Shown here in pieces: positions 17,655 through 30,234 of a stretch of 64,000 nucleotides of DNA; position 1 is the first letter of the stretch; every line of letters starts with the position of its first letter. Source of the stretch: Nocardioides panaciterrulae. GTDB taxonomy: Bacteria; Actinomycetota; Actinomycetes; Propionibacteriales; Nocardioidaceae. The translations under genes were made by a program, and so were the position numbers. The stretch is from positions 1,364,001 through 1,428,000 of the forward strand of contig NZ_JACCBG010000001.1 in assembly GCF_013409645.1 (NCBI RefSeq), read 5' to 3'. The notes under the pieces are model-generated. The model did not search any database and was not told where the DNA came from. It worked only from the letters and a program-made list of their open reading frames with translations.

Positions 17655-19310
17655 GTGACTCCCGAGCAGCTCTCCACCACGGTCGTCGACGTCCTGACGG
17701 CCCTGTCCGACGAGGGTGCGATCACCCTGCCGGACGGGGTTCCCGCGACGGTGACGGTGGAGCGCCCGCGGCAGAAGGGTCACGGCGACTACGCCACCAA
17801 CGTCGCGCTGCAGCTGGCGAAGAGGGCCGGCACCAACCCGCGGGCGCTCGCCGAGCTCGTCCGCGGGCGGCTCGAGGCGGTCGGGGGCATCGCCGCGGTC
17901 GAGATCGCGGGGCCGGGCTTCCTCAACATCACCGTCGAGGCCGGCGCCCAGGGCGCGGTGGCGGCGCAGGTCGTGGCGGCCGGCCCGGCGTACGGCGCGA
18001 GCGAGGCGTTCGCGGGGGAGCGGGTCAACCTCGAGTTCGTCTCCGCCAACCCCACCGGGCCCATCCACATCGGGGGCGTGCGCTGGGCCGCGGTCGGTGA
18101 CGCGCTCGGCCGGATCTTCACGATGACGGGCGCCGAGGTCACCCGCGAGTACTACTTCAACGACCACGGCGCGCAGATCGACCGGTTCAGCAGGTCGCTC
18201 CGGGCGGCCGCGAACGGCGAGCCGGTCCCCGAGGACGGCTACGCCGGGCAGTACATCGACGACATCGCCAAGGCCGTGCTCGAGCAGCACCCCGACGTCT
18301 TGGACCAGGACCCCGACGAGGCGCTCGAGACGTTCCGCGCCGTCGGCGTCGAGATGATGTTCGCGGAGATCAAGGCCAGCCTGCACGACTTCGGCGTGGA
18401 CTTCGACGTCTACTTCCACGAGGACCAGCTGCACCGGAGCGGGGCCGTCGACCGCGCGGTCGCGCGCCTCGGCGAGCTCGGCAACACCTATCGGCAGGAC
18501 GGCGCGCTGTGGCTCGCCACCGAGAAGTACGGCGACGACAAGGACCGGGTCGTCATCAAGTCCGACGGCCAGGGTGCCTACCTGTCCGGCGACCTGGCCT
18601 ACTACCTCGACAAGCGCGAGCGCGGCTTCGACCGGTGCCTGATCATGCTGGGCGCCGACCACCACGGCTACGTCGGCCGGATGATGGCGATGTGCGCGGC
18701 CTTCGGTGACGAGCCGGGCCGCAACCTGGAGATCCTGATCGGCCAGATGGTCAACCTGCTCCGCGACGGCGAGCCGGTCCGGATGTCCAAGCGTGCCGGC
18801 ACCGTCGTCACCATCGACGACCTGGTGGGCGCGATCGGCGTCGACGCCGCCCGCTACGCCCTGGCCCGCTACACCAGCGACTCCACGATCGACCTCGACC
18901 TGGACCTGTGGGCGCGCCAGTCCAGCGACAACCCGGTCTTCTACGTGCAGTACGCCCACGCCCGGGTGTCCTCGATCCTGCGCAACGCCGCCGACCTCGG
19001 CCTCGAGCCCGCCTCCCACCCCGAGCTGCTCGGGCACGAGAAGGAGGGTGACCTGCTGCGTGCGCTGGCCGAGTTCCCGCGCGTGGTCGCCAGCGCCGCG
19101 ACGCTGCGCGAGCCGCACCGGGTGGCCCGCTACCTCGAGGACACCGCCGGCGCCTACCACCGCTTCTACGACAACTGCCGCGTGCTGCCGATGGGTGACG
19201 AGGAGGCCACCGACCTGCACCGGGCGCGCCTGCTGCTGGTCGACGCCACCCGCATCGTGCTCGCCAACGGCCTGCGCCTGCTCGGGGTCTCGGCGCCCGA
19301 GCGGATGTGA
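17655..19310 (+). CDS. argS: Arginyl-tRNA synthetase
   Basis: Class I synthetase of 551 residues charging tRNA-Arg. An N-terminal Add-1 domain is followed by the catalytic Rossmann fold with the HIGH-type motif in [12 protein letters not shown] (about 132-143) and the KMSKS-type loop in RMSKRAGT (about 376-383). The C-terminal DALR anticodon-binding domain includes [14 protein letters not shown]. The GTG start lies six bases after TAGGGT (17643-17648), with no Shine-Dalgarno sequence, so the message is probably leaderless. It leads the argS-lysA-hom-thrC-thrB gene string. Confidence 0.96.
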   Translation: MTPEQLSTTVVDVLTALSDEGAITLPDGVPATVTVERPRQKGHGDYATNVALQLAKRAGTNPRALAELVRGRLEAVGGIAAVEIAGPGFLNITVEAGAQGAVAAQVVAAGPAYGASEAFAGERVNLEFVSANPTGPIHIGGVRWAAVGDALGRIFTMTGAEVTREYYFNDHGAQIDRFSRSLRAAANGEPVPEDGYAGQYIDDIAKAVLEQHPDVLDQDPDEALETFRAVGVEMMFAEIKASLHDFGVDFDVYFHEDQLHRSGAVDRAVARLGELGNTYRQDGALWLATEKYGDDKDRVVIKSDGQGAYLSGDLAYYLDKRERGFDRCLIMLGADHHGYVGRMMAMCAAFGDEPGRNLEILIGQMVNLLRDGEPVRMSKRAGTVVTIDDLVGAIGVDAARYALARYTSDSTIDLDLDLWARQSSDNPVFYVQYAHARVSSILRNAADLGLEPASHPELLGHEKEGDLLRALAEFPRVVASAATLREPHRVARYLEDTAGAYHRFYDNCRVLPMGDEEATDLHRARLLLVDATRIVLANGLRLLGVSAPERM

Positions 19311-19335
19311 CCCGGATGCACGAGGTGGACTGACC

Positions 19336-20745
19336 ATGCCCCACGCCCACGAAGCCGGCTGGGCGCACGCCGACGGAGCGCTGCGCGCGCCGTCCTGGCT
19401 GCGCCAGCCCACCGACCCCGACGAGCTGGTCCCGCAGCTGTGGTCGTCCACGGCCCGCAAGGTCGACGGCGTCCTCGAGGTGGGCGGGGTCGCCCTGCCC
19501 GACCTGGTGGCCGAGCACGGCTCCCCGGCGTACGTCCTCGACGAGGCCGACTTCCGCGACCGGGCCCGCGCGTTCCGCGACGCCTTCGCGGCGTACGACG
19601 TGTTCTACGCCGGCAAGGCCTTCCTGTGCACCACCGTGGCGCGCTGGGTGGACGAGGAGGGCCTGTTCCTCGACGTCTGCACCGGCGGTGAGCTGGCGGT
19701 GGCCGAACGCGCCGGCTTCGACCCGGCGCGGATCGGCTTCCACGGCAACAACAAGACCGTCGCCGAGCTGCGGCGCGCCCTGGAGCTGGGCGTCGGCCGG
19801 ATCATCCTGGACTCGTTCGTCGAGATCGACCGGCTCGCGCAGCTCGCCGCCGAGACCGGCGCGACCGCCCGCGTGATGGTGCGGGTCACGGCCGGGGTGG
19901 AGGCCCACACCCACGAGTACATCGCGACCGCGCACGAGGACCAGAAGTTCGGCTTCTCGATCACCAGCGGCGACGCGCTGGAGGCCGTGAGCCGGGTGCT
20001 GGCCGCCGACGGGCTCGAGCTGCTCGGCCTGCACTCCCACATCGGCTCGCAGATCTTCGACTCCTCGGGGTTCGAGGTCGCCGCGCGCCGGGTGCTGGCG
20101 CTGCAGGCCCGGATCGCGGCGGAGCTCGGCGTGGTGCCGCCCGAGATGGACCTCGGCGGCGGCTTCGGCATCGCCTACACCACCCAGGACGACCCCGCGG
20201 ACCCCGCGCAGCTGGCGACGGAGATGTCGAAGATCGTCGAGCAGGAGTGCCGGGCGCTGGACATCGGGGTGCCGCGGCTCTCGATCGAGCCGGGCCGGGC
20301 CATCGTCGGGCCCTCGACGTGCACGGTCTACGAGGTCGGCACGGTCAAGGAGGTCGCGCTCGACGGCGGTGCGCGGCGCACCTACGTCAGCGTCGACGGC
20401 GGCATGAGCGACAACATCCGCACCGCCCTCTACGACGCCGACTACTCCTGCACGCTGGCCTCCCGTGCCTCTGCCGCGCCGCCGACGCTGGCCCGGGTGG
20501 TGGGTCGGCACTGCGAGGCCGGTGACATCGTGGTGAAGGACGAGTTCCTGCCCGCCGATGTGGCCCCCGGCGACCTGGTGGCGGTGCCCGGCACCGGCGC
20601 CTACTGCCGGTCGATGGCCTCGAACTACAACCATGCGCCGCGCCCGCCGGTGATCGCTGTGCGGGACGGGCAGACGCGCGTGGTCGTGCGGAGGGAGAGT
20701 GTGGACGACTTGTTGGCGACGGACGTGGGAGTGGTCAGTGGATAG
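19336..20745 (+). CDS. lysA: Diaminopimelate decarboxylase
   Basis: PLP-dependent group IV decarboxylase, the last step of lysine synthesis (meso-DAP to lysine). It has 469 residues. The PLP Lys lies in FYAGKAFLC (about 94), the glycine-rich phosphate loop is GGGFGIAY (about 275), and the substrate Cys-Glu pair is in the barrel C-terminal region. An N-terminal extension of about 45 residues precedes the barrel, as in other actinobacteria. Ribosome site AGGTGG precedes the ATG. The end overlaps the start of hom by eight bases. Confidence 0.96.
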   Translation: MPHAHEAGWAHADGALRAPSWLRQPTDPDELVPQLWSSTARKVDGVLEVGGVALPDLVAEHGSPAYVLDEADFRDRARAFRDAFAAYDVFYAGKAFLCTTVARWVDEEGLFLDVCTGGELAVAERAGFDPARIGFHGNNKTVAELRRALELGVGRIILDSFVEIDRLAQLAAETGATARVMVRVTAGVEAHTHEYIATAHEDQKFGFSITSGDALEAVSRVLAADGLELLGLHSHIGSQIFDSSGFEVAARRVLALQARIAAELGVVPPEMDLGGGFGIAYTTQDDPADPAQLATEMSKIVEQECRALDIGVPRLSIEPGRAIVGPSTCTVYEVGTVKEVALDGGARRTYVSVDGGMSDNIRTALYDADYSCTLASRASAAPPTLARVVGRHCEAGDIVVKDEFLPADVAPGDLVAVPGTGAYCRSMASNYNHAPRPPVIAVRDGQTRVVVRRESVDDLLATDVGVVSG

Positions 20746-22069
20746 CGCGGCATCGAAGGCCTTCCCAGGTGAGGCACTGAGGGTGGCCGTGCTCGGCTGC
20801 GGGTCGGTCGGCTCGCAGGTCGTGCGGCTGCTGCGCGAGCAGGCCGGCGACCTCACCGCCCGCGTGGGCGCACCCGTCGAGCTCGTCGGCGTGGCGGTAC
20901 GCCGCCTCGACGCGCCGCGGGAGGTCGAGGTGCCCGCGGGGCTGCTGACCACCGACGCGGCCGGCCTGGTGGCGCGCCCCGACGTGGACCTCGTCGTGGA
21001 GGTGATCGGCGGGATCGAGCCGGCCCGCGGCCTGATCCTGGCCGCCCTGGAGAACGGCGCCTCGGTGGTCACCGCGAACAAGGCGCTGCTGGCCGAGGAC
21101 GGCCCGACGCTGTTCGAGGCCGCCGAGAAGGCCGGGCGCGACCTGTACTACGAGGCCGCGGTCGCCGGCGCCATCCCGATCCTGCGCCCGCTGCGCGAGT
21201 CGCTGGCCGGCGACCGGGTGACCCGGGTGCTCGGCATCGTCAACGGCACCACGAACTTCATCCTGGACAAGATGGACACCTCGGGCGCCGGCTTCGCCGA
21301 GGCGCTCGAGGAGGCCCAGGACCTCGGGTACGCCGAGGCGGACCCGACCGCCGACGTGGAGGGCTTCGACGCTGCCGCGAAGGCAGCGATCCTGGCCTCG
21401 CTGGCCTTCCACAGCCGGGTCACCGCCGCCGACGTCTACCGGGAGGGCATCTCGGAGGTGACCGCCGCCGACGTGCAGTCGGCGCGGGAGATGAACAGCG
21501 TCGTCAAGCTGCTCGCGATCTGTGAGCTGCGCACCGGCGCCAGCGGCGACCAGGCGGTCTCTGTCCGGGTGCACCCGGCGATGATCCCGAGGTCCCACCC
21601 GCTGGCCTCGGTCCGCGAGGCCTACAACGCGGTCTTCGTGGAGTCCGAGGCCGCCGGGCAGCTGATGTTCTACGGCCCCGGCGCGGGCGGCGCGCCCACC
21701 GCCTCGGCGGTGCTCGGCGACCTGGTGACGGTGGCCCGCAACCGGCTGGCCGACGCCCGGGGAGCCGGCGAGTCGGCGTACGCCGACCGGGCGGTGCTGC
21801 CGATGGGGGAGACCCGCACCCGCTACCACGTCGCGATCGACGTCGACGACCGGGCCGGCGTGCTGGCCGCGGTCGCGACGGCCTTCGCCGAGCACGGGGT
21901 CTCGATCCAGACCGTGCGCCAGGAGGGACGCGACCTCGACGCCCAGCTCGTCGTGGTCTCCCACGAGGCCACCGACGCGCAGCTGAGCGCCACCGTCGCG
22001 CACCTGCGGGACATGGACATCGTCCGCGAGGTCACCTCGGTGATGCGGGTGGAGGGGGAGCAGGAGTGA
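20738..22069 (+). CDS. hom: Homoserine dehydrogenase
   Basis: Reduces aspartate semialdehyde to homoserine, at the branch to threonine and methionine. The 443 residues comprise the NAD(P) Rossmann domain ([11 protein letters not shown], about 16-26), the catalytic domain with the family signature around [16 protein letters not shown], and a C-terminal ACT domain (about 365-440) that in relatives mediates threonine feedback inhibition. GTG 20738 is the chosen start; it overlaps lysA and has GGGAG upstream. The GTG of thrC overlaps its stop. Confidence 0.95.
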   Translation: MDSAASKAFPGEALRVAVLGCGSVGSQVVRLLREQAGDLTARVGAPVELVGVAVRRLDAPREVEVPAGLLTTDAAGLVARPDVDLVVEVIGGIEPARGLILAALENGASVVTANKALLAEDGPTLFEAAEKAGRDLYYEAAVAGAIPILRPLRESLAGDRVTRVLGIVNGTTNFILDKMDTSGAGFAEALEEAQDLGYAEADPTADVEGFDAAAKAAILASLAFHSRVTAADVYREGISEVTAADVQSAREMNSVVKLLAICELRTGASGDQAVSVRVHPAMIPRSHPLASVREAYNAVFVESEAAGQLMFYGPGAGGAPTASAVLGDLVTVARNRLADARGAGESAYADRAVLPMGETRTRYHVAIDVDDRAGVLAAVATAFAEHGVSIQTVRQEGRDLDAQLVVVSHEATDAQLSATVAHLRDMDIVREVTSVMRVEGEQE

Positions 22070-23229
22070 ACGCCGAACCCAGCACGGCGACCAGCACGGG
22101 GACCAGCCCGGGTACCAGCACCGACCGGCGCGACCCGGCCGGGGCGCCGGCGCGCACCCACCAGTGGCGCGGCGTCATCGAGGAGTACCGCGCGCTGCTC
22201 GACATCCCCGCCGGCACCCCCGCGATCACCCTGCGGGAGGGCGGCACCCCGTTGGTGCACTCGGAGTGGCTCTCGGGCCTCACCGACGCCGAGGTGTGGC
22301 TCAAGGTGGAGGGCGACAACCCCACCGGGTCCTTCAAGGACCGCGGGATGACCGCGGCGATCTCGGTGGCCCGGCACCAGGGCGCCGAGGCGGTGGTGTG
22401 CGCGTCGACCGGCAACACCTCCGCGTCGATGGCCGCCTACGCCGCGAAGGCCCGGCTCAAGCCGCTGGTGCTCGTCCCGGAGGGCAAGATCGCCGCCGGC
22501 AAGATGGCGCAGGCGATCATGCACGGGGCCCGGGTGATCATGGTGCGCGGCAACTTCGACGACTGCCTGCGGCTGGCCAAGGGCCTGGCCGAGGAGTACC
22601 CGGTCGCGCTGGTGAACTCGGTGAACCCGGTGCGGCTGGAGGGCCAGAAGACCGCCGCGTTCGAGATCGTCGACTTCCTCGGGGACGCTCCCGACTTCCA
22701 CCTGCTGCCGGTCGGCAACGCCGGGAACATCGCGGCGTACTGGCTCGGCTACCGGCAGTACGCCGACCTCGGGCTGGCCTCCCGGCGGCCCGTGATGCGC
22801 GGCTTCCAGGCCGCCGGCGCGTCCCCGCTGGTGACCGGTGAGCCGTTCCCGGACCCGGAGACGAAGGCGACCGCGATCCGGATCGGCAACCCGGCCTCAT
22901 GGCACCTCGCGGTGGCGGCGCGCGACGAGTCGGGCGGGCGGTTCGCCGCGGTGAGCGACGAGCAGATCCTCGAGGCGCAGCGCGCGCTGGCCAGCCACGA
23001 CGGCGTGTTCGTCGAGCCGGCCTCGGCGGCCGGCGTGGCCGGGATGCTCGCCGAGCTGGAGGCGGGGGAGTCCTACGCGGGCAGCAGCGTGGTGGTCACG
23101 GTCACCGGCCACGGGCTGAAGGACACCGTCACGGCCCTCGAGGGCTTCGCCAGTGGCGGGGGCAGCATCGTGGACACCGTGGTCGACGCCGAGGTCGCGG
23201 CCGCCGCGCGCGCGGCCGGCCTCGACTGA
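22066..23229 (+). CDS. thrC: Threonine synthase
   Basis: PLP enzyme converting O-phosphohomoserine to threonine; 387 residues of the short (class II-like actinobacterial) form. The PLP Lys is in [11 protein letters not shown] (about 90), the pyridoxal phosphate loop is [12 protein letters not shown], and STGNTSAS binds substrate. The first 30 residues are a Thr/Ser/Gly-rich tail ([15 protein letters not shown]) not needed for the fold. Its GTG overlaps the hom stop by four bases. Confidence 0.96.
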   Translation: MNAEPSTATSTGTSPGTSTDRRDPAGAPARTHQWRGVIEEYRALLDIPAGTPAITLREGGTPLVHSEWLSGLTDAEVWLKVEGDNPTGSFKDRGMTAAISVARHQGAEAVVCASTGNTSASMAAYAAKARLKPLVLVPEGKIAAGKMAQAIMHGARVIMVRGNFDDCLRLAKGLAEEYPVALVNSVNPVRLEGQKTAAFEIVDFLGDAPDFHLLPVGNAGNIAAYWLGYRQYADLGLASRRPVMRGFQAAGASPLVTGEPFPDPETKATAIRIGNPASWHLAVAARDESGGRFAAVSDEQILEAQRALASHDGVFVEPASAAGVAGMLAELEAGESYAGSSVVVTVTGHGLKDTVTALEGFASGGGSIVDTVVDAEVAAAARAAGLD

Positions 23230-23246
23230 GCCCGCCGGGGGAAACC

Positions 23247-24161
23247 ATGGTCACCTTCGTCGAGGGCCCGGTCCGGGTCTCGGTCCCCGCCACCTCGGCC
23301 AACCTCGGGCCCGGCTTCGACTCGCTCGGCCTCGCCCTGGACCTCAGGGACGAGCTCGAGGCCGAGGTCGTCGCCGACGGCCTGCAGGTCGAGGTGCGCG
23401 GCGCCGGGGCCGAGGACGTGCCGCGCGACGAGTCGCACCTGGTGGTGCGGGCGATGCGCGCGGCCTTCGAGGTCATGGGCGCTGCGCCGCCCGGGCTGCG
23501 GCTGCGCTGCCGCAACGTCATCCCGCACGCGCGTGGGCTGGGGTCCTCCTCCGCGGCGATCGTGGCCGGGGTGAGCCTGGCCCGCGGGCTGGTGGCCGGC
23601 GGCTCGCTGCTGGTGGGCGACGACGCGCTGTTCGACCTCGCCGCCCGGCTCGAGGGCCACCCCGACAACGTGGCCCCCGCATTCTTCGGCGGGTTCACGA
23701 TCTCCGGCCGGGACGACGACGGCTTCTGGTCGGTGGCCTCGGCCGTCGACCCCCGGGTCGGCACCGTGGTCTTCGTGCCCCCGACGCCGGTCTCCACCGA
23801 GGTGGCGCGCGGCCTGCTGCCGAGCGGGGTGCCGCACGCCGACGCGGCGGCCGACGCCGGACGTACGGCGCTGCTGGTCGCCGCGCTCGCCGGGCAGCCC
23901 GAGCAGCTGTGGCGCGCGACCCGGGACTACCTGCACCAGGAGTACCGCCGCGCGGCCATGCCCGCGTCGCTCGCGCTGGTCGACGAGCTGCGGGCCGATC
24001 AGGTCGCGGCCGTGGTGTCCGGTGCCGGTCCCACGGTGCTGGCGTTCACCGACGGCCCCGGAGCCGCGCCGGTCTCGGCGGAGCGGCTGCTCGCCCGAAG
24101 CCCGGAGGGCTGGCACGCCCACCACCTCGCGGTCGACCGGGACGGGATCCGCAGCCTCTAG
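23247..24161 (+). CDS. thrB: Homoserine kinase
   Basis: GHMP kinase of 304 residues phosphorylating homoserine for ThrC. Motif 1 PATSANLGPGFDSLG (about 14-28), the ATP loop HARGLGSSSAAI (about 94-105) and motif 3 VVSGAGPTVLAF (about 254-265) are all intact. Ribosome site GGGGGAAA precedes the ATG. It ends the threonine gene string; a 17-bp duplication spans its stop codon, followed by the rho leader region. Confidence 0.96.
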   Translation: MVTFVEGPVRVSVPATSANLGPGFDSLGLALDLRDELEAEVVADGLQVEVRGAGAEDVPRDESHLVVRAMRAAFEVMGAAPPGLRLRCRNVIPHARGLGSSSAAIVAGVSLARGLVAGGSLLVGDDALFDLAARLEGHPDNVAPAFFGGFTISGRDDDGFWSVASAVDPRVGTVVFVPPTPVSTEVARGLLPSGVPHADAAADAGRTALLVAALAGQPEQLWRATRDYLHQEYRRAAMPASLALVDELRADQVAAVVSGAGPTVLAFTDGPGAAPVSAERLLARSPEGWHAHHLAVDRDGIRSL

Positions 24162-24189
24162 GCCTTCGGAAGCTCTGGGCCTTCGGAAG
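24156..24189. repeat. 17-bp tandem duplication spanning the thrB stop codon
   Basis: CTCTAGGCCTTCGGAAG (24156-24172) is followed directly by CTCTGGGCCTTCGGAAG (24173-24189); one base differs. The first copy contains the TAG stop of thrB, the second has TGG. Confidence 0.85.
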
Positions 24190-24250
24190 ACCTGGGCCGC
24201 CCCGGGACACTCCGCGAAAACGTGCCCGATGCCACATCGGCGCGGCCCGG

Positions 24251-24457
24251 GTGATAACCTGCGGGTGCGTCAGAGTTCTCGGCGTGGCACCAGCAGACTC
24301 CAGCTCTCCGGTGCGATCTCTCCCCCTTCCGGTGCGGGTCTCGTCCCGCACGTCCGCCTAGCGCACTCCTCGTGGAGTCCCGGCGGGAAGGGGGTCATGA
24401 CCAGCAGCCGACGGCCCGTGGGGTCGGTTCGGCACTGATACGTGGGAAGGACCTCAC
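24251..24457 (+). promoter_or_regulatory. rho promoter and structured leader
   Basis: GTGATAACCT (24251-24260) looks like an extended -10. Transcripts would carry a leader of about 190 bases before rho. The leader can form GTGCGGG/CCCGCAC (24332-24351) and ACTCC/GGAGT (24365-24378) hairpins and contains a short translated-looking ORF. Rho autogenously attenuates its own leader in other bacteria, and the layout fits that idea, but it is untested here. Confidence 0.45.
24397..24438 (+). CDS. Candidate 13-residue leader peptide upstream of rho
   Basis: ATG preceded by the strong ribosome site GGGAAGGGGG (three bases T-C spacing after it), encoding MTSSRRPVGSVRH, then TGA. It ends 19 bases before the rho start. 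Three of thirteen residues are Arg. The reading frame is too short for statistical support; its case rests on the ribosome site and its place in the rho leader, analogous to rhoL of enterobacteria. Confidence 0.4.
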   Translation: MTSSRRPVGSVRH

Positions 24458-26599
<2,142 letters not shown>

Positions 26600-26618
26600 C
26601 CCCGGACGACGCGGCCGC

Positions 26619-26657
26619 GGAAGCCGGGCGACTCCGGACACGGAGCGTCCGGCTTCC
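26619..26657 (+). terminator. Terminator hairpin after rho
   Basis: Outer arms GGAAGCCGG and CCGGCTTCC enclose an inner stem CTCCG/CGGAG with loop GACA. It lies 20 bases after the rho stop and before the receiver gene. Confidence 0.65.
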
Positions 26658-26725
26658 CGCATGCCGGGGCGGGGCCGGCGCTACTGTTGGCCCCTGCACG
26701 GCAGGGCACGCGGAGAGGGACTGGT

Positions 26726-27100
26726 GTGGCGAGAATCGTGGTGGCCGACGACGACGTGGACATCCGCGAGCTCGTGGAGTTCAAGCTGTCGACCCTGGGC
26801 CACGACGTGGTGGCGGTGGCCGACGGGGGAGCGGCCGTCGAGGCCTGCCGGGCCTCACGACCCGATCTCGCGGTGCTCGACGTGATGATGCCGGGGGTCT
26901 CCGGCCTGGAGGCGATCCGGACCATCCGGGCCGACCCTGCGCTCGCCGGCCTCCCGGTGATCCTGCTGACCGCCCGGGCCCAGGAGTCCGACGTCGAGAG
27001 CGGGTTCGACTGTGGCGCCGACGACTACATCACCAAGCCGTTCAGCCCCCGCGAGCTCGGCGCCCGGGTCGAGGCGCTGCTCGGCATCTCCCGGGCCTGA
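26726..27100 (+). CDS. Single-domain response regulator (receiver only)
   Basis: A 124-residue CheY-like receiver without an output domain. The acidic pocket is DDD (about 8-10), the phosphoacceptor Asp lies in [10 protein letters not shown] (about 53), the switch Thr in LLTARAQ, and the Lys in [11 protein letters not shown] (about 104). Start GTG 26726 has GAGAGGG upstream. It lies alone between rho and rpmE with no kinase gene adjacent, so its partner is unknown; pdtaS in this window normally uses an ANTAR-type partner instead. Confidence 0.85.
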   Translation: MARIVVADDDVDIRELVEFKLSTLGHDVVAVADGGAAVEACRASRPDLAVLDVMMPGVSGLEAIRTIRADPALAGLPVILLTARAQESDVESGFDCGADDYITKPFSPRELGARVEALLGISRA

Positions 27101-27230
27101 CCCGCGGGCCACGACCCGGGAATGCCGGCGATTACCCTCGCGTTCCTGCTGGTGGCACAATTACCTGCCGGCTCCGGTTCACGCCCGCGACCTCCGCGTG
27201 CGACCCGGCGGCCCTGAGAGAGGACAGCAC

Positions 27231-27452
27231 ATGAAGAAGGAAATCCACCCGGACTACATCGAGACCCAGGTCACCTGCACCTGCGGCAGCACGTTCACCA
27301 CCCGCAGCACCGCGACCTCCGGTTCCATCCACGCCGACGTCTGCTCGCAGTGCCACCCGTTCTACACCGGCAAGCAGAAGATCCTCGACACCGGCGGCCG
27401 CGTCGCCCGCTTCGAGGCCCGCTACGCCAAGGCTGCCGGCAACAAGAAGTAG
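27231..27452 (+). CDS. rpmE: 50S ribosomal protein L31 (zinc-binding type)
   Basis: A 73-residue L31 of the Cys-plus type: CTC near residue 16 and CSQC near 37 form the zinc ribbon, and HPFYTGKQK is the family signature. GAGAGGA precedes the ATG. Cys-plus L31 is the zinc-replete form; the Cys-minus paralogue used under zinc starvation is not in this window. A strong terminator follows. Confidence 0.97.
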   Translation: MKKEIHPDYIETQVTCTCGSTFTTRSTATSGSIHADVCSQCHPFYTGKQKILDTGGRVARFEARYAKAAGNKK

Positions 27453-27460
27453 CCACCGTC

Positions 27461-27498
27461 GAGCGCCGGTCCCCACCTCGTCGTGGGGGCCGGCGCTC
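27461..27498 (+). terminator. Rho-independent-like terminator after rpmE
   Basis: Arms GAGCGCCGG-T-CCCCAC and GTGGGG-G-CCGGCGCTC form about 15 bp with one mismatch and a six-base loop, followed by GTCGTTTGTC with a modest T run. Confidence 0.75.
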
Positions 27499-27554
27499 GT
27501 CGTTTGTCTCGGCTCGTCTCGGGACCTGCGCCGCCGGAGGGAGAAGAGGATCTC

Positions 27555-28628
27555 ATGTTCGAGGCCGTCGAGGGGCTCGCCGCGGAACACGCCGAGCTCG
27601 AGAAGCGGCTCGCCGCGCCCGAGACGCACGCGGACGCGCGGCTGGCCAAGCAGCTCAACCAGCGCTACGCGCAGCTGACCTCGGTGCTCACCGCCTGGCG
27701 CCGGTGGCAGGGCCTGGGCGAGGACCTCGACGCCGCCCGCGAGCTCGCGACCGAGGATCCGGCGTTCGCCGAGGAGGCCGCGACGATCGCCTCGGACCTG
27801 GACGCCGCCGAGGAGCGGCTGCGCCGGTTGTTGGTCCCCCGTGACCCGGTCGACGAGAAGGACGCGCTGCTCGAGGTCAAGTCGGGCGAGGGCGGTGAGG
27901 AGTCGGCGTTGTTCGCCGCCGACCTGCTGCGCATGTACACCCGCTACGCCGAGCGCCGGGGCTGGAAGGTCGAGGTGCTCGACGCCACCGAGTCCGACCT
28001 GGGCGGCTACAAGTCGGTGACCGTCGCGGTCAAGGCCAAGGGGACGCCCGAGCCCGGGGAGGCGCCGTACGGGCTGCTGAAGTTCGAGGGCGGCGTGCAC
28101 CGGGTCCAGCGGGTGCCCGTGACCGAGTCGCAGGGTCGGGTGCACACCAGCGCGGCGGGCGTGCTGGTGCTGCCGGAGGCCGAGCAGGTCGAGGTGGCGG
28201 TCGACGAGAACGACCTGCGCATCGACGTCTTCCGCAGCAGCGGTCCCGGCGGCCAGAGCGTGAACACGACCGACTCCGCGGTCCGGATCACCCACCTGCC
28301 GACCGGCATCGTGGTGAGCTGCCAGAACGAGAAGAGCCAGCTGCAGAACCGCGAGCAGGCCATGCGGATCCTGCGGGCGCGGCTGCTGGCCGCGGCCCAG
28401 GAGGCGGCCGCCTCCGAGGCCAGCGACGCCCGCCGCAGCCAGGTGCGCACCGTGGACCGCTCCGAACGGATCCGCACCTACAACTTCCCCGAGAACCGGA
28501 TCTCCGACCACCGCACCGGCTACAAGGCCTACAACCTCGACCAGGTCCTCGACGGCGACCTCCAGCCGGTCCTCGACTCGTGCCTCGAGGCCGACCTGGC
28601 GGCGGCGCTCGACGCGGCCCAGCAGTGA
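27555..28628 (+). CDS. prfA: Peptide chain release factor 1
   Basis: Class I release factor (357 residues) for UAA and UAG. The codon-reading tripeptide Pro-x-Thr is seen as PVT in [10 protein letters not shown] (about 188), which separates RF1 from RF2. The catalytic GGQ lies in [11 protein letters not shown] (about 231), the Gln of which is methylated by PrmC, encoded eight bases downstream. Ribosome site GAAGAGGA. Confidence 0.97.
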   Translation: MFEAVEGLAAEHAELEKRLAAPETHADARLAKQLNQRYAQLTSVLTAWRRWQGLGEDLDAARELATEDPAFAEEAATIASDLDAAEERLRRLLVPRDPVDEKDALLEVKSGEGGEESALFAADLLRMYTRYAERRGWKVEVLDATESDLGGYKSVTVAVKAKGTPEPGEAPYGLLKFEGGVHRVQRVPVTESQGRVHTSAAGVLVLPEAEQVEVAVDENDLRIDVFRSSGPGGQSVNTTDSAVRITHLPTGIVVSCQNEKSQLQNREQAMRILRARLLAAAQEAAASEASDARRSQVRTVDRSERIRTYNFPENRISDHRTGYKAYNLDQVLDGDLQPVLDSCLEADLAAALDAAQQ

Positions 28629-28635
28629 GCCGGGC

Positions 28636-29505
28636 ATGAGCAGCCGCCGCCGGCTGGTCGCCGAGGCGGTGGAGCGGTTGCGCGAGGCGGGCGTGCCCAG
28701 CCCGGAGCACGACGCCGCCGAGCTGCTCGCGCACGTCCTGGGCACCACCCGCGGGCGGCTCGTGCTGGTCGACGACGTGCCCGCCGGCCGCCGGGAGGAG
28801 TACGCCGCGCTGGTGGCCCGCCGGGCCGCGCGCGAACCCCTGCAGCACCTGACCGGGACCGCGGCGTTCCGCCACGTCGAGCTCCGGGTCGGCCCGGGGG
28901 TCTTCGTACCCCGCCCCGAGACCGAGCTGTTGGCCGGGTGGGCGGTCGAGCGCGCGAGCCACCTCCCGCCGCCCGCCGTGGTGGTGGACCTGTGCACCGG
29001 GTCCGGAGCGATCGCCAAGGCGATCGCCGACGAGGTGCCCGGGGCGAGCGTGCACGCCGTCGAGCTCGACGAGCGGGCGCACGCCTGGGCGGTCCGCAAC
29101 CTCGCCGGGACCGGGGTGGATCTCCGGCAGGGGGACTTCGCGACCGCGTTCGAGGACCTGGCCGGCACCGTCGACGTGATCACCTGCAACCCGCCGTACA
29201 TCCCGCTGGAGGCCTGGGAGTCGGTGGCGCCGGAGGCACGCGACCACGACCCGCACCTCGCGCTGTTCTCCGGTGAGGACGGCCTCGACGCGATCCGGGT
29301 GCTGGCCCGGCGGGCGGCGCGGCTGCTGCGGCCGGGGGGAGTGGTGGGCTTCGAGCACGCCGACGTGCAGGGGGACTCCGCGCCCGCGGTGTTCACGGCG
29401 GCCGGGCGCTGGACCGAGGTGCGCGACCACCCCGACCTGGCCGGACGGCCGCGGTTCACGACGGCGCGGCTCGCCGGCCCGACCGAGGCGGCGAAGGCGC
29501 CGTGA
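28636..29505 (+). CDS. prmC: Release factor glutamine methyltransferase
   Basis: SAM-dependent N5-glutamine methyltransferase (289 residues) that modifies the GGQ loop of release factors. An N-terminal helical RF-binding domain is followed by the Rossmann domain with VVDLCTGSGAIA (about 116-127) and the catalytic NPPY in ITCNPPYIPL (about 185-188). It follows prfA by seven bases, the usual order. Confidence 0.96.
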   Translation: MSSRRRLVAEAVERLREAGVPSPEHDAAELLAHVLGTTRGRLVLVDDVPAGRREEYAALVARRAAREPLQHLTGTAAFRHVELRVGPGVFVPRPETELLAGWAVERASHLPPPAVVVDLCTGSGAIAKAIADEVPGASVHAVELDERAHAWAVRNLAGTGVDLRQGDFATAFEDLAGTVDVITCNPPYIPLEAWESVAPEARDHDPHLALFSGEDGLDAIRVLARRAARLLRPGGVVGFEHADVQGDSAPAVFTAAGRWTEVRDHPDLAGRPRFTTARLAGPTEAAKAP

Positions 29506-29558
29506 CCCGGGACCGTTAGATTGCGGACGAGGGCCGAGCCGAGGCAGGAAGGGCGATC

Positions 29559-30218
29559 GTGAGCAAGCGTTACCCCACGGGCACCGACGACGAGCGGGAG
29601 GCGGCGGTGGCCGCGGCCTCCCTGGCCGTCCAGCAAGGGCAGCTCGTGGTGCTGCCCACCGACACCGTCTACGGCATCGGCGCCGATGCCTTCGACCCCG
29701 CCGCCGTGCGCGCGCTGCTGGCGGCCAAGGGCCGCGGCCGGGAGATGCCGCCTCCGGTGCTCGTCAGCGCGGCCACGACCGTGGACGCGCTCGCGGTCCG
29801 CATCCCGTCGTGGGCCCGCGCGCTGATCAAGGAGTTCTGGCCGGGACCGCTCACGCTCGTGTGCCACCAGCAGGGCTCGCTGCAGTGGGACCTGGGGGAC
29901 ACCAGGGGCACGGTGGCGGTGCGCATGCCGGACCACGCGGTCGCCCTCCAGGTGCTCGAGCGCACCGGCCCGCTCGCGGTCAGCTCTGCCAACCTCACCG
30001 GGATGCCGGCCGCAACCGACGCCGACCGGGCCGAGCAGATGCTGGGGGACGCCGTCGAGGTCGTCGTCGACGCCGGGGAGTCGCCCGGCGGTGAGGCTTC
30101 CACGATCATCGACGTGACCGGGGAGCGGGGCCGGGTCCTGCGCCGCGGCGCCCTGTCGCTGGAGCAGCTCAACGCGGTGCTGGAGCCCCTCGGCGCCGCG
30201 CTCACGGACGAGGGCTGA
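29559..30218 (+). CDS. L-threonylcarbamoyladenylate synthase (YrdC/Sua5 domain)
   Basis: A 219-residue YrdC-domain enzyme that makes threonylcarbamoyl-AMP for the t6A37 modification of ANN-decoding tRNAs. Typical runs are LPTDTVYGIGADAF (about 32-45), KGRGREMPPPVLV, PGPLTLV and SSANLTGMPA. It is the short form without the Sua5 C-terminal domain. The GTG has GGAAGGG upstream and its own -10 like TAGATT at 29516. Neighbours prfA and prmC are also translation-related. Confidence 0.93.
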   Translation: MSKRYPTGTDDEREAAVAAASLAVQQGQLVVLPTDTVYGIGADAFDPAAVRALLAAKGRGREMPPPVLVSAATTVDALAVRIPSWARALIKEFWPGPLTLVCHQQGSLQWDLGDTRGTVAVRMPDHAVALQVLERTGPLAVSSANLTGMPAATDADRAEQMLGDAVEVVVDAGESPGGEASTIIDVTGERGRVLRRGALSLEQLNAVLEPLGAALTDEG

Positions 30219-30234
30219 GAGGGGCCGAGGGCCG

